Translations under genes and position numbers: made by a program
DNA from: Prosapia bicincta
Lineage: Eukaryota > Arthropoda > Insecta > Hemiptera > Cercopidae
Direction: 5' to 3'
NCBI GenBank assembly: GCA_036971475.1
Contig: JBAIZL010000003.1
Span: 50,481,842 to 50,545,841, forward strand
Length of the DNA: 64,000 nucleotides
Part shown: positions 33,640 through 46,290 of the stretch, piece after piece
Numbering within the stretch: the stretch's first letter is position 1
How the letters are laid out: every line of letters starts with the position of its first letter
Notes under the pieces: generated by a model
What the model was told of the DNA's origin: nothing
The model's input: the letters and a program-made list of their open reading frames with translations, nothing else
Database searches by the model: none

Positions 33640-34394
33640 CTTAACTAAGTGAATACGTAATTGCTTACTTGCTGATGCATTTCAAAACATTTGTTCCTTT
33701 TACACAGCTAACCCTCTACTGGTGACATCGGTTAGGTATAAAAAATGGATTCATGAGTGTAGGATGGGGTGGCATATTTTGGTTGTGTGACATGTAATGG
33801 AAAAGGCTGTTGGCTTCAAAATGTGCGTGATCATTTAATATGTTCTCTTTATCTGTTGAGTTGTGTTTTTATATCTTGTGTTTTTCTAAGGTTATTAGTT
33901 TTTTATTTTGTTTTAATGTGTGTAAAATATTTAAATTAGTATGTATATCCGTGTGTGTGTTGAGTGTTTTTTAGGTGTTTTGCGTAGCTGGATTTTGGGT
34001 TTGTTTATTTTCTTTGGGTAATGTGTTCTTCGAAGCGTGTATAGAATGACCTGCTGGTTTGGCCGATGTAATAGTTGGGTCAATCGTTAGAAGTTAATTT
34101 GTAAATACCTGATAGTTTGTATTTGTCAGTTTGTTTTTGAAAAGGTTGTATGTGCTGTCTTAAAGTGTTTCTTGTTTTGTAGAATATTTGGTCATAGAGT
34201 TTTTTTTTAATGTGGAGGTTATTTTGTGTGTGTTTTTGCTGTGGCACGTGAGGGATATGTATTTGTTGTTTTTTGTGTGGTTTGTCTGCGTGGCCATTTG
34301 ATGGTGTTCATGTCTAATTTTTTTTTTCTGAGTATGTTATCTATGAGTGTGTGTTGGTAGCCGTTTTGTTGAGCAAAGTATTTTATGGTATTAC
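33640..34394 (-). pseudogene. PLE C-terminal part (copy B)
   Basis: It parallels 19800-20550: the same tail blocks, the endonuclease region at 34040-34080 (YYIGQT restored here, since the codon is GGC on the minus strand rather than the TGC of copy A), and the linker. It breaks off near 34394 where copy A continues into the RT. Confidence 0.7.
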
Positions 34395-34519
34395 TTCTAA
34401 TTACTTCATAGAACCTTGTAGTTTTGTAGAATACAAACGTATCCTTATTACCATTGTTATGTTTGATAATGTTCTTTTATAAATATCAATATGATTGAAA
34501 TTATAAAAACATTTTCCAG

Positions 34520-34624
34520 GTGACAGATGCAGACGTCGGGAACAGGCTTCGGAAAGGAAAACATGCGACAACTTCTGGAACCGGAAAATCATATTTTATA
34601 AATGACCAAAAATGGATTTGAAAG
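34520..34624 (+). other. candidate exon
   Basis: A GC-richer segment between acceptor cattttccag and donor gtaggc. One frame reads DRCRRREQASERKTCDNFWN, then RKIIFYK and stop; another reads VTDADVGNRLRKGKHATTSG, then TGKSYFINDQKWI and stop. Neither is recognised. It could be a terminal coding or untranslated exon. Confidence 0.25.
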
Positions 34625-34695
34625 GTAGGCTTTATACTATTTGCAGTTTTGTCTTTTATTATATCATCCTGACAGGGGATTTTTACAGGCAAGTA

Positions 34696-35360
34696 CAGTT
34701 GTGCCTCCGTATCCGCGGTATGCTGTCACGCTAAGAATTGGAGAATAGTTAATGTTCAACCGTTCGTAAATCGTAAACAGCCATCTCTGACCCATGTCAT
34801 GTGTCCATGACACGGGAAGAATTTGGAGAAGGTTTCTGGATGCTAAAAAGGTTTGAAAGAACAAATAATGGATTTCGGCCCACTTATGGAACATGGAATT
34901 AAAGTCATCAGAAAGAGTTCGGATGCCATGTAGCCTCTTCTGCAAGTCTTAAGCGAAATAAAAAAAAACAATCTCCTATCACAATGTTTTTTCAAGTAGA
35001 AAAAAAGGCCAGTTATCGTCAGCATCACTAAATGTAAGAGACCCTTCTTTTTCGAGCACAGAGTCTTTTCCACTTTCAGATGAAGTTGTATCTGAGTAAA
35101 ACTTTCTTGTTTTCAACTTCAACTTAAAACTTCTTTTCATAAGTAGTATTTTTTTAAAGGGTAAATTGTGAAGTCCACCATTTCACACATACATACTCTC
35201 TGTACAGCTCTATTAAATAGGTTCTCAAAGTCAAATAATTGCCTTTGCGTTTGATAACAAACATTTGTTGTTGGTAGCTACAAGGGAATGGAGTACTGTA
35301 CACTACGTGAGGGTAAGTACAAACAGCAATCCCAATGGCTCTTCTGTACAAAACAATACT
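34696..35360. mobile_element. Tigger/pogo-like element remnant, left end
   Basis: It starts TA-CAGTTGTGCCTCCGTATCC with GCGG, the counterpart of the terminus at 5577. From 34935 it matches 5001-5420. The plus strand near 34955 reads KKQSPITMFFQVEKK, reminiscent of the short FF-K peptide near the C-terminus of Tigger/jerky transposases, but no DDE residues can be placed. The right terminus is missing. Confidence 0.5.
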
Positions 35361-35587
35361 CAGTATACTATCTTTATAGTAAAGTGACTTACACCACTAA
35401 AGCTTTCAGTGGCTCATTTGGTATAAGGAACAGTTTGTGTTGAATATTTGGAGAGATATCACTACAAGTCCCTACAGAAATAAATTGATATAAGGGCAGG
35501 TTTGTAAATTATACACGTTTAAAGTGATTAAAACAATGCCTGATTTTACATTGACAGGTTTCCATGATACAAGGATTTCTTAAATAC

Positions 35588-35992
35588 ACTGTTGTGTACG
35601 AGGAAAAATACTCCACGGGCCGGTCAGTGCTGTCAACTCATAAACTTAGAATTTTCGCCACTGCGCCAACTTACCCGTGTGACAACTGTCTTGTCTCCCT
35701 TTACGTTTAGGTTCTGCAACAATAATAAGGCCATTATGGTTACAAAATCAGATAAGGGTGAGTTCCTATCATTATTTATAAAGTAATGCTTATTGCGGAC
35801 ATGGTGGGGGTTTATGTGATACATCACACTTTGTCTGGTTCTACTTTTTGTAAATGAAAAAAATATAGAGTAAGTCTAATTGTGAAATATCGAGGTTTAT
35901 GTTGGGTTTCAGCATTGTTTATAGGGCCCGCCTAAATGTTGTGGGTTGTACAAGTTGCATCAGGACGATTTGCCGTTAAGGTTTATAGTGTG

Positions 35993-36052
<60 letters not shown>

Positions 36053-37530
36053 CTGCGAACCCTTATGAAAGTTATTTAAGGCTTGTCTAATACCTTAAAC
36101 TTATATTAGGGATGGTTGGCGGCTTAGATCTAAAGCTGATAGCATTTTGGACCCCAATGAGTATTATATATATATCACCCCCTGATGCGACATCTTTATT
36201 CAATAACAAAAGAACTCACTAAGTTTTTTCATTTTATACTCATTTATACCCATTTATACTCATTATCACTAAGTTTTCAATTTTTCCTAATTTGTAGTGT
36301 AAAATAATAAATTAAATAAACGTTTTTTTTCAATATACTATGTTTTTAAAACTGACTAAAAAGTAGAAAATAGGTTTTCTTGGCCCTCCTACAATTTTCT
36401 TAATAGCATAATGTCTTCAGGAGTAGTTAAAGCCAAATCGGTTCACGCTTACAGGGAAAGCCACTGAACCTCTACAACACCCGGCTCTTGGCTGTCCTTC
36501 TCTGTTATGTAAGATTCAAGATATAGTAACTTAGATCTTAGTAACGAAATAAGAAGGGTACGGGGTAAGTAAGCGATGCGTCAACATGCACCCAGACAGT
36601 TTCGCCAGTTTACCCCGTCACACTATCTTAGGTTGGAACTAATCTCGCTCTATACCAAAGTAAGTAAAAGTATGAAACTGCGGCTTGTTTTGTATCTTGA
36701 TAAAAGGGAAATGACGTGGTTTTTTTCAAGACTTAGAAGTTAGAGCAATGGTGTTATAAAATAATACGGTACTTGTAGTAACAAATTATTAATTAACTTT
36801 TTAAAAAACAAACAATCCCAAACACTCACGAAACAACTAAGAATCTAGGTCTCAGATTACGTCCACACTGTTGTGTTACGTGGGGAAATACATCACCGAG
36901 TGGTCAGTGTTGTAAACTCATTAACATAGAATTTGAAGCCACTGCGCCAACTTACACGTGTGACAACTAGCCTTGGTCTCCCCTACTTATAGGTTCTGCA
37001 ACAATAACAAAGCCTTTATGGTAACAAAATAAGATAAGGGTAAGTTCCCATAGTTATTTATAAAGTCAGGTATATTGCGGACATGGAGGGGGTTTATGTG
37101 ATACATCGCACCTTGCCTTGTTCTATAAAATACTTTTTATAATGAAAACAGTATATAGTAAGTCTAAATGTAAAACCTCGATGTTTATTTTGGGTTTAAA
37201 TATTGTTTATAAGGCCCTGTACAACTTGCATGTTGACGATTTGCTTTAAGGATTATACTATCTAATATAAATATACCTACGTACTTCATAGAAAGTTATG
37301 TAAGGCTTGTCTAATACCGCAAACTTATATTAGGGATGGGGGCTTAGATCTAAAGCAGATGGCATTTTTTACCCCAGTGAGTATTATTAAGTTTTTCCAT
37401 TTATACTCATTATCACTAATTTTAAAATTTTCCTAATTTGTAATGAAAAGTAATAAATTAAATAAATGTGTCTTCAATATACCACGTTTTTAAAACTAAC
37501 CAAAAAGTATAAAATAACTTTTAATGACCC
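35588..37530. repeat. tandem duplication, two ~0.7-kb copies 1.28 kb apart
   Basis: 35588-36370 and 36866-37530 share actgttgtgt, cactgcgccaacttac, ggttctgcaacaata, attgcggacatgg, ggggtttatgtgatacatc, aggcttgtctaatacc and tatattagggatgg. Each copy has a tag-gttctgc acceptor-like site followed by a gataaggg-tga/taagtt donor-like site. The first reads KAIMVTKSDKG-like sequence, the second has a stop (aaataag). The first copy carries a (TA)n insertion. Confidence 0.85.
35995..36049. repeat. (TA)n microsatellite
   Basis: An uninterrupted run inside the first copy of the tandem duplication and absent from the second, so it arose after the duplication or was lost. Confidence 0.9.
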
Positions 37531-37559
37531 TTCTACAATTTTTATGGAGAATTGTTAGT

Positions 37560-39460
37560 TGCGTTGGATATATTTGAAATAGTTGAAGAGAAAAACGTGG
37601 AGTGGAGGCAATTAATGATGGTTAAGGAGGAGTAAATGAATTAAAGTACAGTGAATCCCATTTCCAATTCCTTGAAATCAGCTGTCAATTCATCCGGATT
37701 GTCTATATGTATTATTTACTGGCTGCATCCCAAGTTATTTTCTCTCCAAGTATTACAAATATATCCATAAACTCTATCAATTCTCCCTCAAAATTGTAGA
37801 AAGGCCATGAAAAACTATTGAAATTTTTAAAATTTAATTTATCATTTTATGTTTATTAGTCTTATGTCCGGATGAAAAAATTCAATCGTTTTTGAATATA
37901 TAAATGAGGCTCTGTCAAGGACATGTATAAGGGACGTCCGAGATCGCTTTCTCCGTCAGGTTTGTTCAGCGTTGTGTTGGTGATGGTGTCTTGTCAAGGT
38001 ACTTTCCTGGAGTTTGTGAGATTACCAACTTTATCTCTGAGATTGTAGGGTCAGTGTTTGGCTATATTGTAAGGGTAGTAGGCAAACTGTGCTGCTTCTA
38101 AGTCTATTAAATTATTGTTACAACAAACCGTCAGGTGCTTCTGTCAAGCGGATTTATTCTGAACTATTAGATACAAGAATGCTTTATGCAGTATAAAGTC
38201 GGAAATTACTCGTTCTCTATACTCAAAAACTGTTAATTATAAATTAAAAAAATGGAAAACAATAAATAAAAATATAATTTTCTTCATTCATTTGTTATAT
38301 AGGAAATTTTGTTCTGTTAAATATTTGCAGAGATATGACTTTTAAAAAACTTTGCAAGTGGAACCTGAAAATGTCTGGCTGTTTTTATCAATGTATGTTT
38401 CACAACTTGTTTCTTTAATGATTTTTCACTTCTAGGTTTGCACGATTCTACGTTAGCCTTATTTAAAACAGCCGTACCTGCGCCATATTTAACCCAACAA
38501 GATGTTTCCTATACGAAACGAAGAAAAAGTCTGTGTTTTTATCAGCCGATTTTGGTTAAAAGAAAACCTGCATCGCCGTGTGGCCTGTAGACATCTTTCT
38601 AAAATTTTAATTTCACCAGATACCTTCCCAGGAATGTACTCAACAATTGGAAAGTTTCATAGCGATCGGATCAGTGGTTTAGTAATGCATAAGGCTCATA
38701 CATACATTCATTTCAATATAGAAGGTTACAATTAATGTAAATAAATTAAAATACCCTGTGCGTTAAAACAGCTGCTCTACCATATAGCCTAAAGCTTATG
38801 TTTTATGAAATCATATGTTAGGTATATTATTAATTTTAAGGCAAATGGGACTAAACAAAATTATTGTATACCTTGCTCATTTGGTAAAAGTTTTTCTCCC
38901 ACGTAAAACTTAAATGAATTCATTAAAATAATTAATAAAATAATATTTAAAAAACACTTTACCAAAATCAATCGTCATCCACTACAAGTTTTAAAAATGT
39001 ATTTTAATTTGGGTGAATGAATAAAAAGTATTTTATTAACGATTGAAATTTGTAAAAGATATTTATAAGAGAGTGATTTAATAGGAAAAATCGAAAGAGA
39101 TATTTCTGCTACTAACGGTATTTACTGAATAACTTAAATATCTAACTTGAAATGTTTACATTTTAAAACTAAAATCATATTACCATTTTACATGGTTTAA
39201 TAAGAGATTTACACCCGTCTTTTTTATTTTTGGAAAGTTTTAAATGTTAGGATTGATTATCCATTATTTGGAAACGTCACTTGGGGGGAGGGGGAAAGGG
39301 GGTCCATGGTTTTTATCAACAATCCGGATATGTCTATGTTTCTCGAAATATTTGTCATATTTATTCTTCTTAATTTGTTTCCATATGCAAAATTTACAGT
39401 GAAGCCGCATAAATATACAACGCAATAAATTTACCTGTCTAAATATAAAACAAACCATTC
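37560..39460. other. stretch without firm genes; one open segment at 38437-38735
   Basis: Between a possible acceptor (ttcacttctag, 38427-38437) and 38735 the plus strand has a 77-codon frame (MFPIRNEEKVCVFISRFW at its start) with no recognised family. The rest is AT-rich. A G-rich patch occurs near 39285 (gggggagggggaaaggggg). Confidence 0.4.
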
Positions 39461-39515
39461 ATGTTGTCACACTCATTGCCAACGTAATAACTTATGTTAG
39501 TAATCAAAAGGAAGA

Positions 39516-39587
39516 ATGTCGAGACGGCAACAGACAACTCGAGTGACGAATTCTTATCGCTGGGATCTAGACTTTGGACAACAATAG
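39516..39587 (+). other. short conserved N-terminal-like ORF, paralogue 1
   Basis: From ATG the frame reads MSRRQQTTRVTNSYRWDLDF, then GQQ and a stop. The paralogue at 49942 reads MSRRPQPTRVTNSYRYDLDF and continues. Over 23 codons the two differ by about equal numbers of silent and replacement changes, and the flanks (39495-39790 and 49920-50220) are also similar. This could be a first coding exon of a duplicated gene or a repeat. Product unknown. Confidence 0.3.
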
Positions 39588-39989
39588 AATCAGCTGTTTA
39601 TTCGACCTGTGCGTTTATTAGCTTGTAGGTTATATTTTCTTATTAGATTGAAGCTTTGGTGAATGCGTTGGTATTTTGGCATTTTGTGTGAAGGTTTTCA
39701 GATTAAAAGTAAGTGAAATTAGTTTCTTATATTAATTATCTTTGAGGTTTCCTTTATTGTTTTGTAAAATTGTTTTTATCAAACCAAAACAATTTACAGT
39801 AGTTATATAGAACCAGATTCAAATTACACAAATAATTTTATTAAGCCGTAATCACATTTATGTAGCCTAAGTCTTTATAAAATTATATGTATATTGTAGT
39901 AATGATAATGTACTTGATAAGTATTATTTGATGTTATTTCTATTCCTTACAAAGCATGCCTAGCAAATACTTTATATGAGCTTTAAGGT

Positions 39990-40560
39990 AGTGTGAGGTT
40001 ATCTTTTCCAAATTACCAATAATTGTAAATATCATAACACGTGTGCAAAGTATGTTTAGAGCAATGTAAGTTACAACTGTACTGTTCCGTTAAAAATATC
40101 GGTTTTAATTTCCGCTTACATTTAACTGTAGATTCTTTAAACTGAATGTAAATTTCTCGTATTCTCAAAGCGGTTTGTAGGCCTATATATTAATGACAAA
40201 AACTAAGTTATTCACGTAACCCAAATAACTTGCTTAAAAAAATTTGATTTCTTGTTGCGAAAATTCTTAAAATAAATAATTCTGAAAAACTATCAGTATA
40301 AATTAATCTAATATTAAGTAATTAAACACTTAAACAATAGTTTATGACTATCCGAACTTTGAATTTAGTAACTTTGTTAAATTTACTAAATTCAAAGTTC
40401 GGATAGTCATAAACTATTGTTTAAATGACTAATAAGATTCAATGAACCTAATGGACTATAAAATTCAATAATATTAAGTGTTTAAAGTTCTTGTGGTTTT
40501 GGCTCTTACCTAAATGCGCACACATGATTAGGTTAGGCCTGTATTCTACTTACATAATTC
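39990..40560. repeat. segmental duplication, partner at 56760-57310
   Basis: Both copies share aggttatcttttcca, aataattgtaaat, a tagattctttaaa block, ctgaatgtaa, and taggttaggcctgtattct. The copy at 57 kb lacks the inverted PLE tails and the satellite that follow here. Confidence 0.7.
40333..40432. repeat. perfect hairpin of two PLE tails
   Basis: Arms of about 39 bp (aaacaatagtttatgacta, tccgaactttgaatttagta and their inverse) lie around a loop of about 16 bp. The arm is the outer end of PLE family A (compare 30335-30380). Confidence 0.85.
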
Positions 40561-40599
40561 TTGATATTAAAGTTGCTTGATGTAATATTGATGATAACG

Positions 40600-43500
40600 C
40601 TTGATGCGTTTCAAAATATTCAATACGCAATTGCTTACTTGCTGACGCTTTTCAAAATATTCAATACGCAATTGCTTACTTGCTGACGCGTTTCAAAACA
40701 TTCAATACGCAATTGCTTACTTGCTGACGCGTTTCAAAATATTCAATACGCAATTGCTTACTTGCTGACGCTTTTCAAAATATCCAATACGCAATTGCTT
40801 ACTTGCTGACGCTTTTCAAAATATTCAATACGCAATTGCTTACTTGCTGACGCGTTTCAAAACATTCAATACGCAATTGCTTACTTGCTGACGCGTTTCA
40901 AAATACTCAATACGCAATTGCTTACTTGCTGACGCGTTTCAAAATACTCAATACGCAATTGCTTACTTGCTGACGCGTTTCAAAACATTCAATACGCAAT
41001 TGCTTACTTGCTGACGCGTTTAAAAATATTCAATACGCAATTGCTTACTTGCTGTCGCGTTTCAAAATATTCAATACGCAATAGCTTACTTGCTGACGCG
41101 TTTAAAATATTCAATACGCAATTGCTTACTTGCTGACGCGTTTCAAAATATTCAATACGCAATAGCTTACTTGCTGACGCGTTTCAAAATATTCAATACG
41201 CAATTGCTTACTTGCTGACGCGTTTCAAAATATTCAATACGCAATAGCTTACTTGCTGACGCGTTTCAAAACATTCAATACGCAATTGCTTACTTGCTGA
41301 CGCGTTTCAAAACATTCAATACGCAATTGCTTACTTGCTGACGCGTTTAAAAATATTCAATACGCAATTGCTTACTTGCTGACGCGTTTCAAAATATTCA
41401 ATACGCAATTGCTTACTTGCTGACGCGTTTCAAAATATTCAATACGCAATTGCTTACTTGCTGACGCGTTTCAAAATATTCAATACGCAATAGCTTACTT
41501 GCTGACGCGTTTCAAAACATTCAATACGCAATAGCTTACTTGCTGACGCGTTTAAAAATATTCAATACGCAATTGCTTACTTGCTGACGCGTTTCAAAAC
41601 ATTCAATACGCAATTGCTTACTTGCTGACGCGTTTAAAAATATTCAATACGCAATTGCTTACTTGCTGACGCGTTTCAAAATATTCTATACGCAATTGCT
41701 TACTTGCTGACGCGTTTAGAAATATTCAATACGCAATTGCTTACTTGCTGACGCATTTCAAAATATTCAATACGCAATAGCTTACTTGCTGACGCGTTTC
41801 AAAACATTCAATACGCAATTGCTTACTTGCTGACGCGTTTAAAAATATTCAATACGCAATAGCTTACTTGCTGATGCGTTTCAAAATATTCAATACGCAA
41901 TTGCTTACTTGCTGACGCGTTTCAAAACATTCAATACGCAATTGCTTACTTGCTGACGCGTTTAAAAATATTCAATACGCAATTGCTTACTTGCTGACGC
42001 GTTTCAAAATATTCAATACGCAATTGCTTACTTGCTGACGCGTTTAAAAATATTCAATACGCAATTGCTTACTTGCTGACGCGTTTCAAAATATTCAATA
42101 CGCAATAGCTTACTTGCTGACGCGTTTCAAAACATTCAATACGCAATTGCTTACTTGCTGACGCGTTTAAAAATATTCAATACGCAATAGCTTACTTGCT
42201 GACGCGTTTAAAAATATTCAATACGCAATTGCTTACATGCTGATGCGTTTCAAAACATTCAATACGCAATTGCTTACTTACTGACGCGTTTCAAAATATT
42301 CAATACGCAATTGCTTACTTGCTGATGCGTTTCAAAACATTCAATACGCAATTGCTTACTTACTGACGCGTTTCAAAATATTCAATACGCAATTGCTTAC
42401 TTACTGACGCGTTTCAAATTATTCAATACGCAATAGCTTACTTGCTGACGCGTTTAAAAATATTCAATACGCAATTGCTTACTTGCTAACGCGTTTAAAA
42501 ATATTCAATACGCAATTGCTTACTTGCTGACGCGTTTAAAAATATTCAATACGCAATTGCTTACTTGCTGACGCGTTTAAAAATATTCAATACGCAATTG
42601 CTTACTTGCTGACGCGTTTAAAAATATTCAATACGCAATTGCTTACTTGCTGTCGCGTTTCAAAATATTCAATACGCAATTGCTTACTTGCTGACGCGTT
42701 TCAAAATATTCAATACGCAATTGCTTACTTGCTGACGCGTTTAAAAATATTCAATACGCAATTGCTTACTTGCTGACGCGTTTAAAAATATTCAATACGC
42801 AATTGCTTACTTGCTGACGCGTTTAAAAATATTCAATACGCAATTGCTTACTTGCTGATGCGTTTCAAAACATTCAATACGCAATTGCTTACTTACTGAC
42901 GCGTTTCAAAATATTCAATACGCAATTGCTTACTTACTGACGCGTTTCAAATTATTCAATACGCAATAGCTTACTTGCTGACGCGTTTAAAAATATTCAA
43001 TACGCAATTGCTTACTTGCTAACGCGTTTAAAAATATTCAATACGCAATTGCTTACTTGCTGACGCGTTTAAAAATATTCAATACGCAATTGCTTACTTG
43101 CTGACGCGTTTAAAAATATTCAATACGCAATTGCTTACTTGCTGACGCGTTTAAAAATATTCAATACGCAATTGCTTACTTGCTGTCGCGTTTCAAAATA
43201 TTCAATACGCAATTGCTTACTTGCTGACGCGTTTCAAAATATTCAATACGCAATTGCTTACTTGCTGACGCGTTTAAAAATATTCAATACGCAATTGCTT
43301 ACTTGCTGACGCGTTTAAAAATATTCAATACGCAATTGCTTACTTGCTGACGCGTTTAAAAATATTCAATACGCAATTGCTTACTTGCTGACGCGTTTCA
43401 AAATATTCAATACGCAATTGCTTACTTGCTGACGCGTTTAAAAATATTCAATACGCAATTGCTTACTTGCTGACGCGTTTAAAAATTTTCAATACGCAAT

Positions 43501-45459
43501 TGCTTACTTGCTGACGCGTTTCAAAATATTCAATACGCAATTGCTTACTTGCTGACGCGTTTAAAAATATTCAATACGCAATTGCTTACTTGCTGACGCG
43601 TTTAAAAATATTCAATACGCAATTGCTTACTTGCTGACGCGTTTAAAAATATTCAATACGCAATTGCTTACTTGCTGACGCGTTTCAAAATATTCAATAC
43701 GCAATTGCTTACTTGCTGACGCGTTTCAAAATATTCAATACGCAATTGCTTACTTGCTGACGCGTTTAAAAATATTCAATACGCAATTGCTTACTTGCTG
43801 ACGCGTTTAAAAATATTCAATACGCAATTGCTTACTTGCTGACGCGTTTAAAAATATTCAATACGCAATTGCTTACTTGCTGACGCGTTTAAAAATATTC
43901 AATACGCAATTGCTTACTTGCTGACGCGTTTCAAAATATTCAATACGCAATTGCTTACTTGCTGACGCGTTTAAAAATATTCAATACGCAATTGCTTACT
44001 TGCTGACGCGTTTAAAAATATTCAATACGCAATTGCTTACTTGCTGTCGCGTTTCAAAATATTCAATACGCAATAGCTTACTTGCTGACGCGTTTAAAAT
44101 ATTCAATACGCAATTGCTTACTTGCTGACGCGTTTCAAAATATTCAATACGCAATAGCTTACTTGCTGACGCGTTTCAAAATATTCAATACGCAATTGCT
44201 TACTTGCTGACGCGTTTCAAAATATTCAATACGCAATAGCTTACTTGCTGACGCGTTTCAAAACATTCAATACGCAATTGCTTACTTGCTGACGCGTTTC
44301 AAAACATTCAATACGCAATTGCTTACTTGCTGACGCGTTTAAAAATATTCAATACGCAATTGCTTACTTGCTGACGCGTTTCAAAATATTCAATACGCAA
44401 TTGCTTACTTGCTGACGCGTTTCAAAATATTCAATACGCAATTGCTTACTTGCTGACGCGTTTCAAAATATGCAATACGCAATAGCTTACTTGCTGACGC
44501 GTTTCAAAACATTCAATACGCAATAGCTTACTTTCTGACGCGTTTAAAAATATTCAATACGCAATTGCTTACTTGCTGACGCGTTTCAAAACATTCAATA
44601 CGCAATTGCTTACTTGCTGACGCGTTTAAAAATATTCAATACGCAATTGCTTACTTGCTGACGCGTTTCAAAATATTCTATACGCAATTGCTTACTTGCT
44701 GACGCGTTTAAAAATATTCAATACGCAATTGCTTACTTGCTGACGCGTTTAAAAATATTCAATACGCAATTGCTTACTTGCTGACGCGTTTCAAAATATT
44801 CAATACGCAATTGCTTACTTGCTGACGCGTTTAAAAATATTCAATACGCAATTGCTTACTTGCTGACGCGTTTCAAAATATTCAATACGCAATTGCTTAC
44901 TTGCTGACGCGTTTCAAAATATTCAATACGCAATTGCTTACTTGCTGACGCGTTTAAAAATATTCAATACGCAATTGCTTACTTGCTGACGCGTTTCAAA
45001 ATATTCAATACGCAATTGCTTACTTGCTGACGCGTTTAAAAATATTCAATACGCAATTGCTTACTTGCTGACGCGTTTCAAAATATTCAATACGCAATTG
45101 CTTACTTGCTGACGCGTTTAAAAATATTCAATACGCAATTGCTTACTTGCTGACGCGTTTCAAAATATTCAATACGCAATTGCTTACTTGCTGACGCGTT
45201 TAAAATTATTCAATACGCAATTGCTTACTTGCTGACGCGTTTAAAAATATTCATTACGCAATTGCTTACTTGCTGACGCGTTTAAAAATATTCAATACGC
45301 AATTGCTTACTTGCTGACGCGTTTAAAAATATTCAATACGCAATTGCTTACTTGCTGTCGCGTTTCAAAATATTCAATACGCAATTGCTTACTTGCTGAC
45401 GCGTTTCAAAATATTCAATACGCCATTGCTTACTTGCTGACGCGTTTAAAAATATTCAA
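40600..45459. repeat. 41-bp satellite array, about 118 copies
   Basis: The monomer consensus is ttcaatacgcaattgctta followed by cttgctgacgcgtttcaaaa and ta. Variation is concentrated at a few sites: aat(t/a)gc, gcgttt(c/a)aaaa, a(t/c)attc, and rarer ctgtcg, ctgatg and ttactg. Rare 40-bp monomers occur (cgtttaaaatattc near 41105 and 44095). The two ends of the array are partly diverged. The segment at 19811-19851 in a PLE tail matches at about nine-tenths of positions, giving a likely source. Confidence 0.97.
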
Positions 45460-45670
45460 AACACTCAACGAGTAGATGGACAATTCAGTGCTAAAATCCT
45501 AATGGGTATTTTTCGTAAAATAGAAATATTGTTATTTACAAAGGGTAAATCTAGTGAGAGAGCAATGAGGCCTATAAGTTGCTGTAATGCCAGAAACAAC
45601 ATAGTGAACATAAACTTATGTAGAAGAGGCTTATAGAGGCGAGCATAAAATGTTATTATTAAAATTTGCA

Positions 45671-45771
45671 GTGTAAACTGATGGTGAGCCAAGTAGAGGA
45701 TGACTTGATAAAGCACCCCAGAGCCCCTCAGAGCTCCTTAAAGCCCCCTGCAACGGGCAGTGCGCAAATAT
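45671..45771 (+). other. exon-like segment, paralogue 2, donor lost
   Basis: After acceptor aaatttgcag, the segment reads LMVSQVEDDLIKHPRAPQSS, then LKPPATGSAQI before a stop where the other copies have the donor: the aag-gtgagt of the paralogues is here atatgagt. The frame is intact but the splice donor is gone. The downstream flank (gttgatgggttgcttatg) is conserved in all three. Confidence 0.4.
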
Positions 45772-46132
45772 GAGTTGATGGGTTGCTTATGTTTGCTGTA
45801 ATTAATGAGTAGTTGGGTATTTGGTTGCATTGTGCTCTGCTATGTAAAGGCTTTTAATGAAAAGACACAACTAGGTCAGTAAGTTTTAATCCAAGGCTGG
45901 AGTTTTATTATAAAATATTTTTTTGTTACGCCCGCTTTTCCCTTGTAACACAATGGCTCTAGATTCTAGGCTATACCATGAGACTATAAAATTCCGTATT
46001 GGGGAGTTTTGTAGGAAATGCTTTAAAAGTAGCCAAAAATAAAAATGATAGAATAACGCGTTGTATAAAAATGCAATAAAATACACAGAAAGGAAATTTG
46101 GATTTAAAGATTGTAAACAACTGAAAAGTGCT

Positions 46133-46290
46133 TACCTTAACTATAATACGCTTACACTCGGCGAGTAAACTTGAGCGTTTTGCTTTGCGTTGCCAATCTG
46201 CAGCAATGGCCCACGTTATGCTTGCCGAGCGCACTTGCCTCAGGATTAGTGGCGAGTGGTGTTAGCGCTCTGTGGAGATTAACTTTGTGT
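46133..46290 (-). promoter_or_regulatory. CpG-richer segment with donor site, possible first exon
   Basis: On the minus strand a CpG-richer stretch (gcgctcggcaagcataacg, acgctcaagtttactcgcc) ends in AAG-gtaagc at about 46133. The minus frame reads ITWAIAADWQRKAKRSSLLA, then ECKRIIVK to the donor. On the plus strand an 85-codon frame overlaps. Neither product is recognised; an untranslated first exon is equally possible. Confidence 0.25.

Larger units (their letters stand above)
31498..34394. repeat. 2.85-kb dispersed segmental duplication, copy B
   Basis: This is the partner of 17698-20550, in the same orientation. It contains the exon pair (32032-32117 and from 32227), PLE tails with a ribozyme relic at 33379 and part of a minus-strand PLE ending near 34394, where the coding sequence stops inside a tttatggtatta phrase. 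Extra sequence at 33110-33235 is absent from copy A and matches the PLE tail block seen at 10480 and 12770. Confidence 0.8.

Noticed and set aside
34898..34935. CUGAUGA on the minus strand
   Set aside because: No stem II hairpin or GAAA follows at the right distance, so it is a chance match.
40600..45459. CRISPR-like array
   Set aside because: The 41-bp units are contiguous with no unique spacers, the sequence is eukaryotic and there are no cas genes; it is a satellite.
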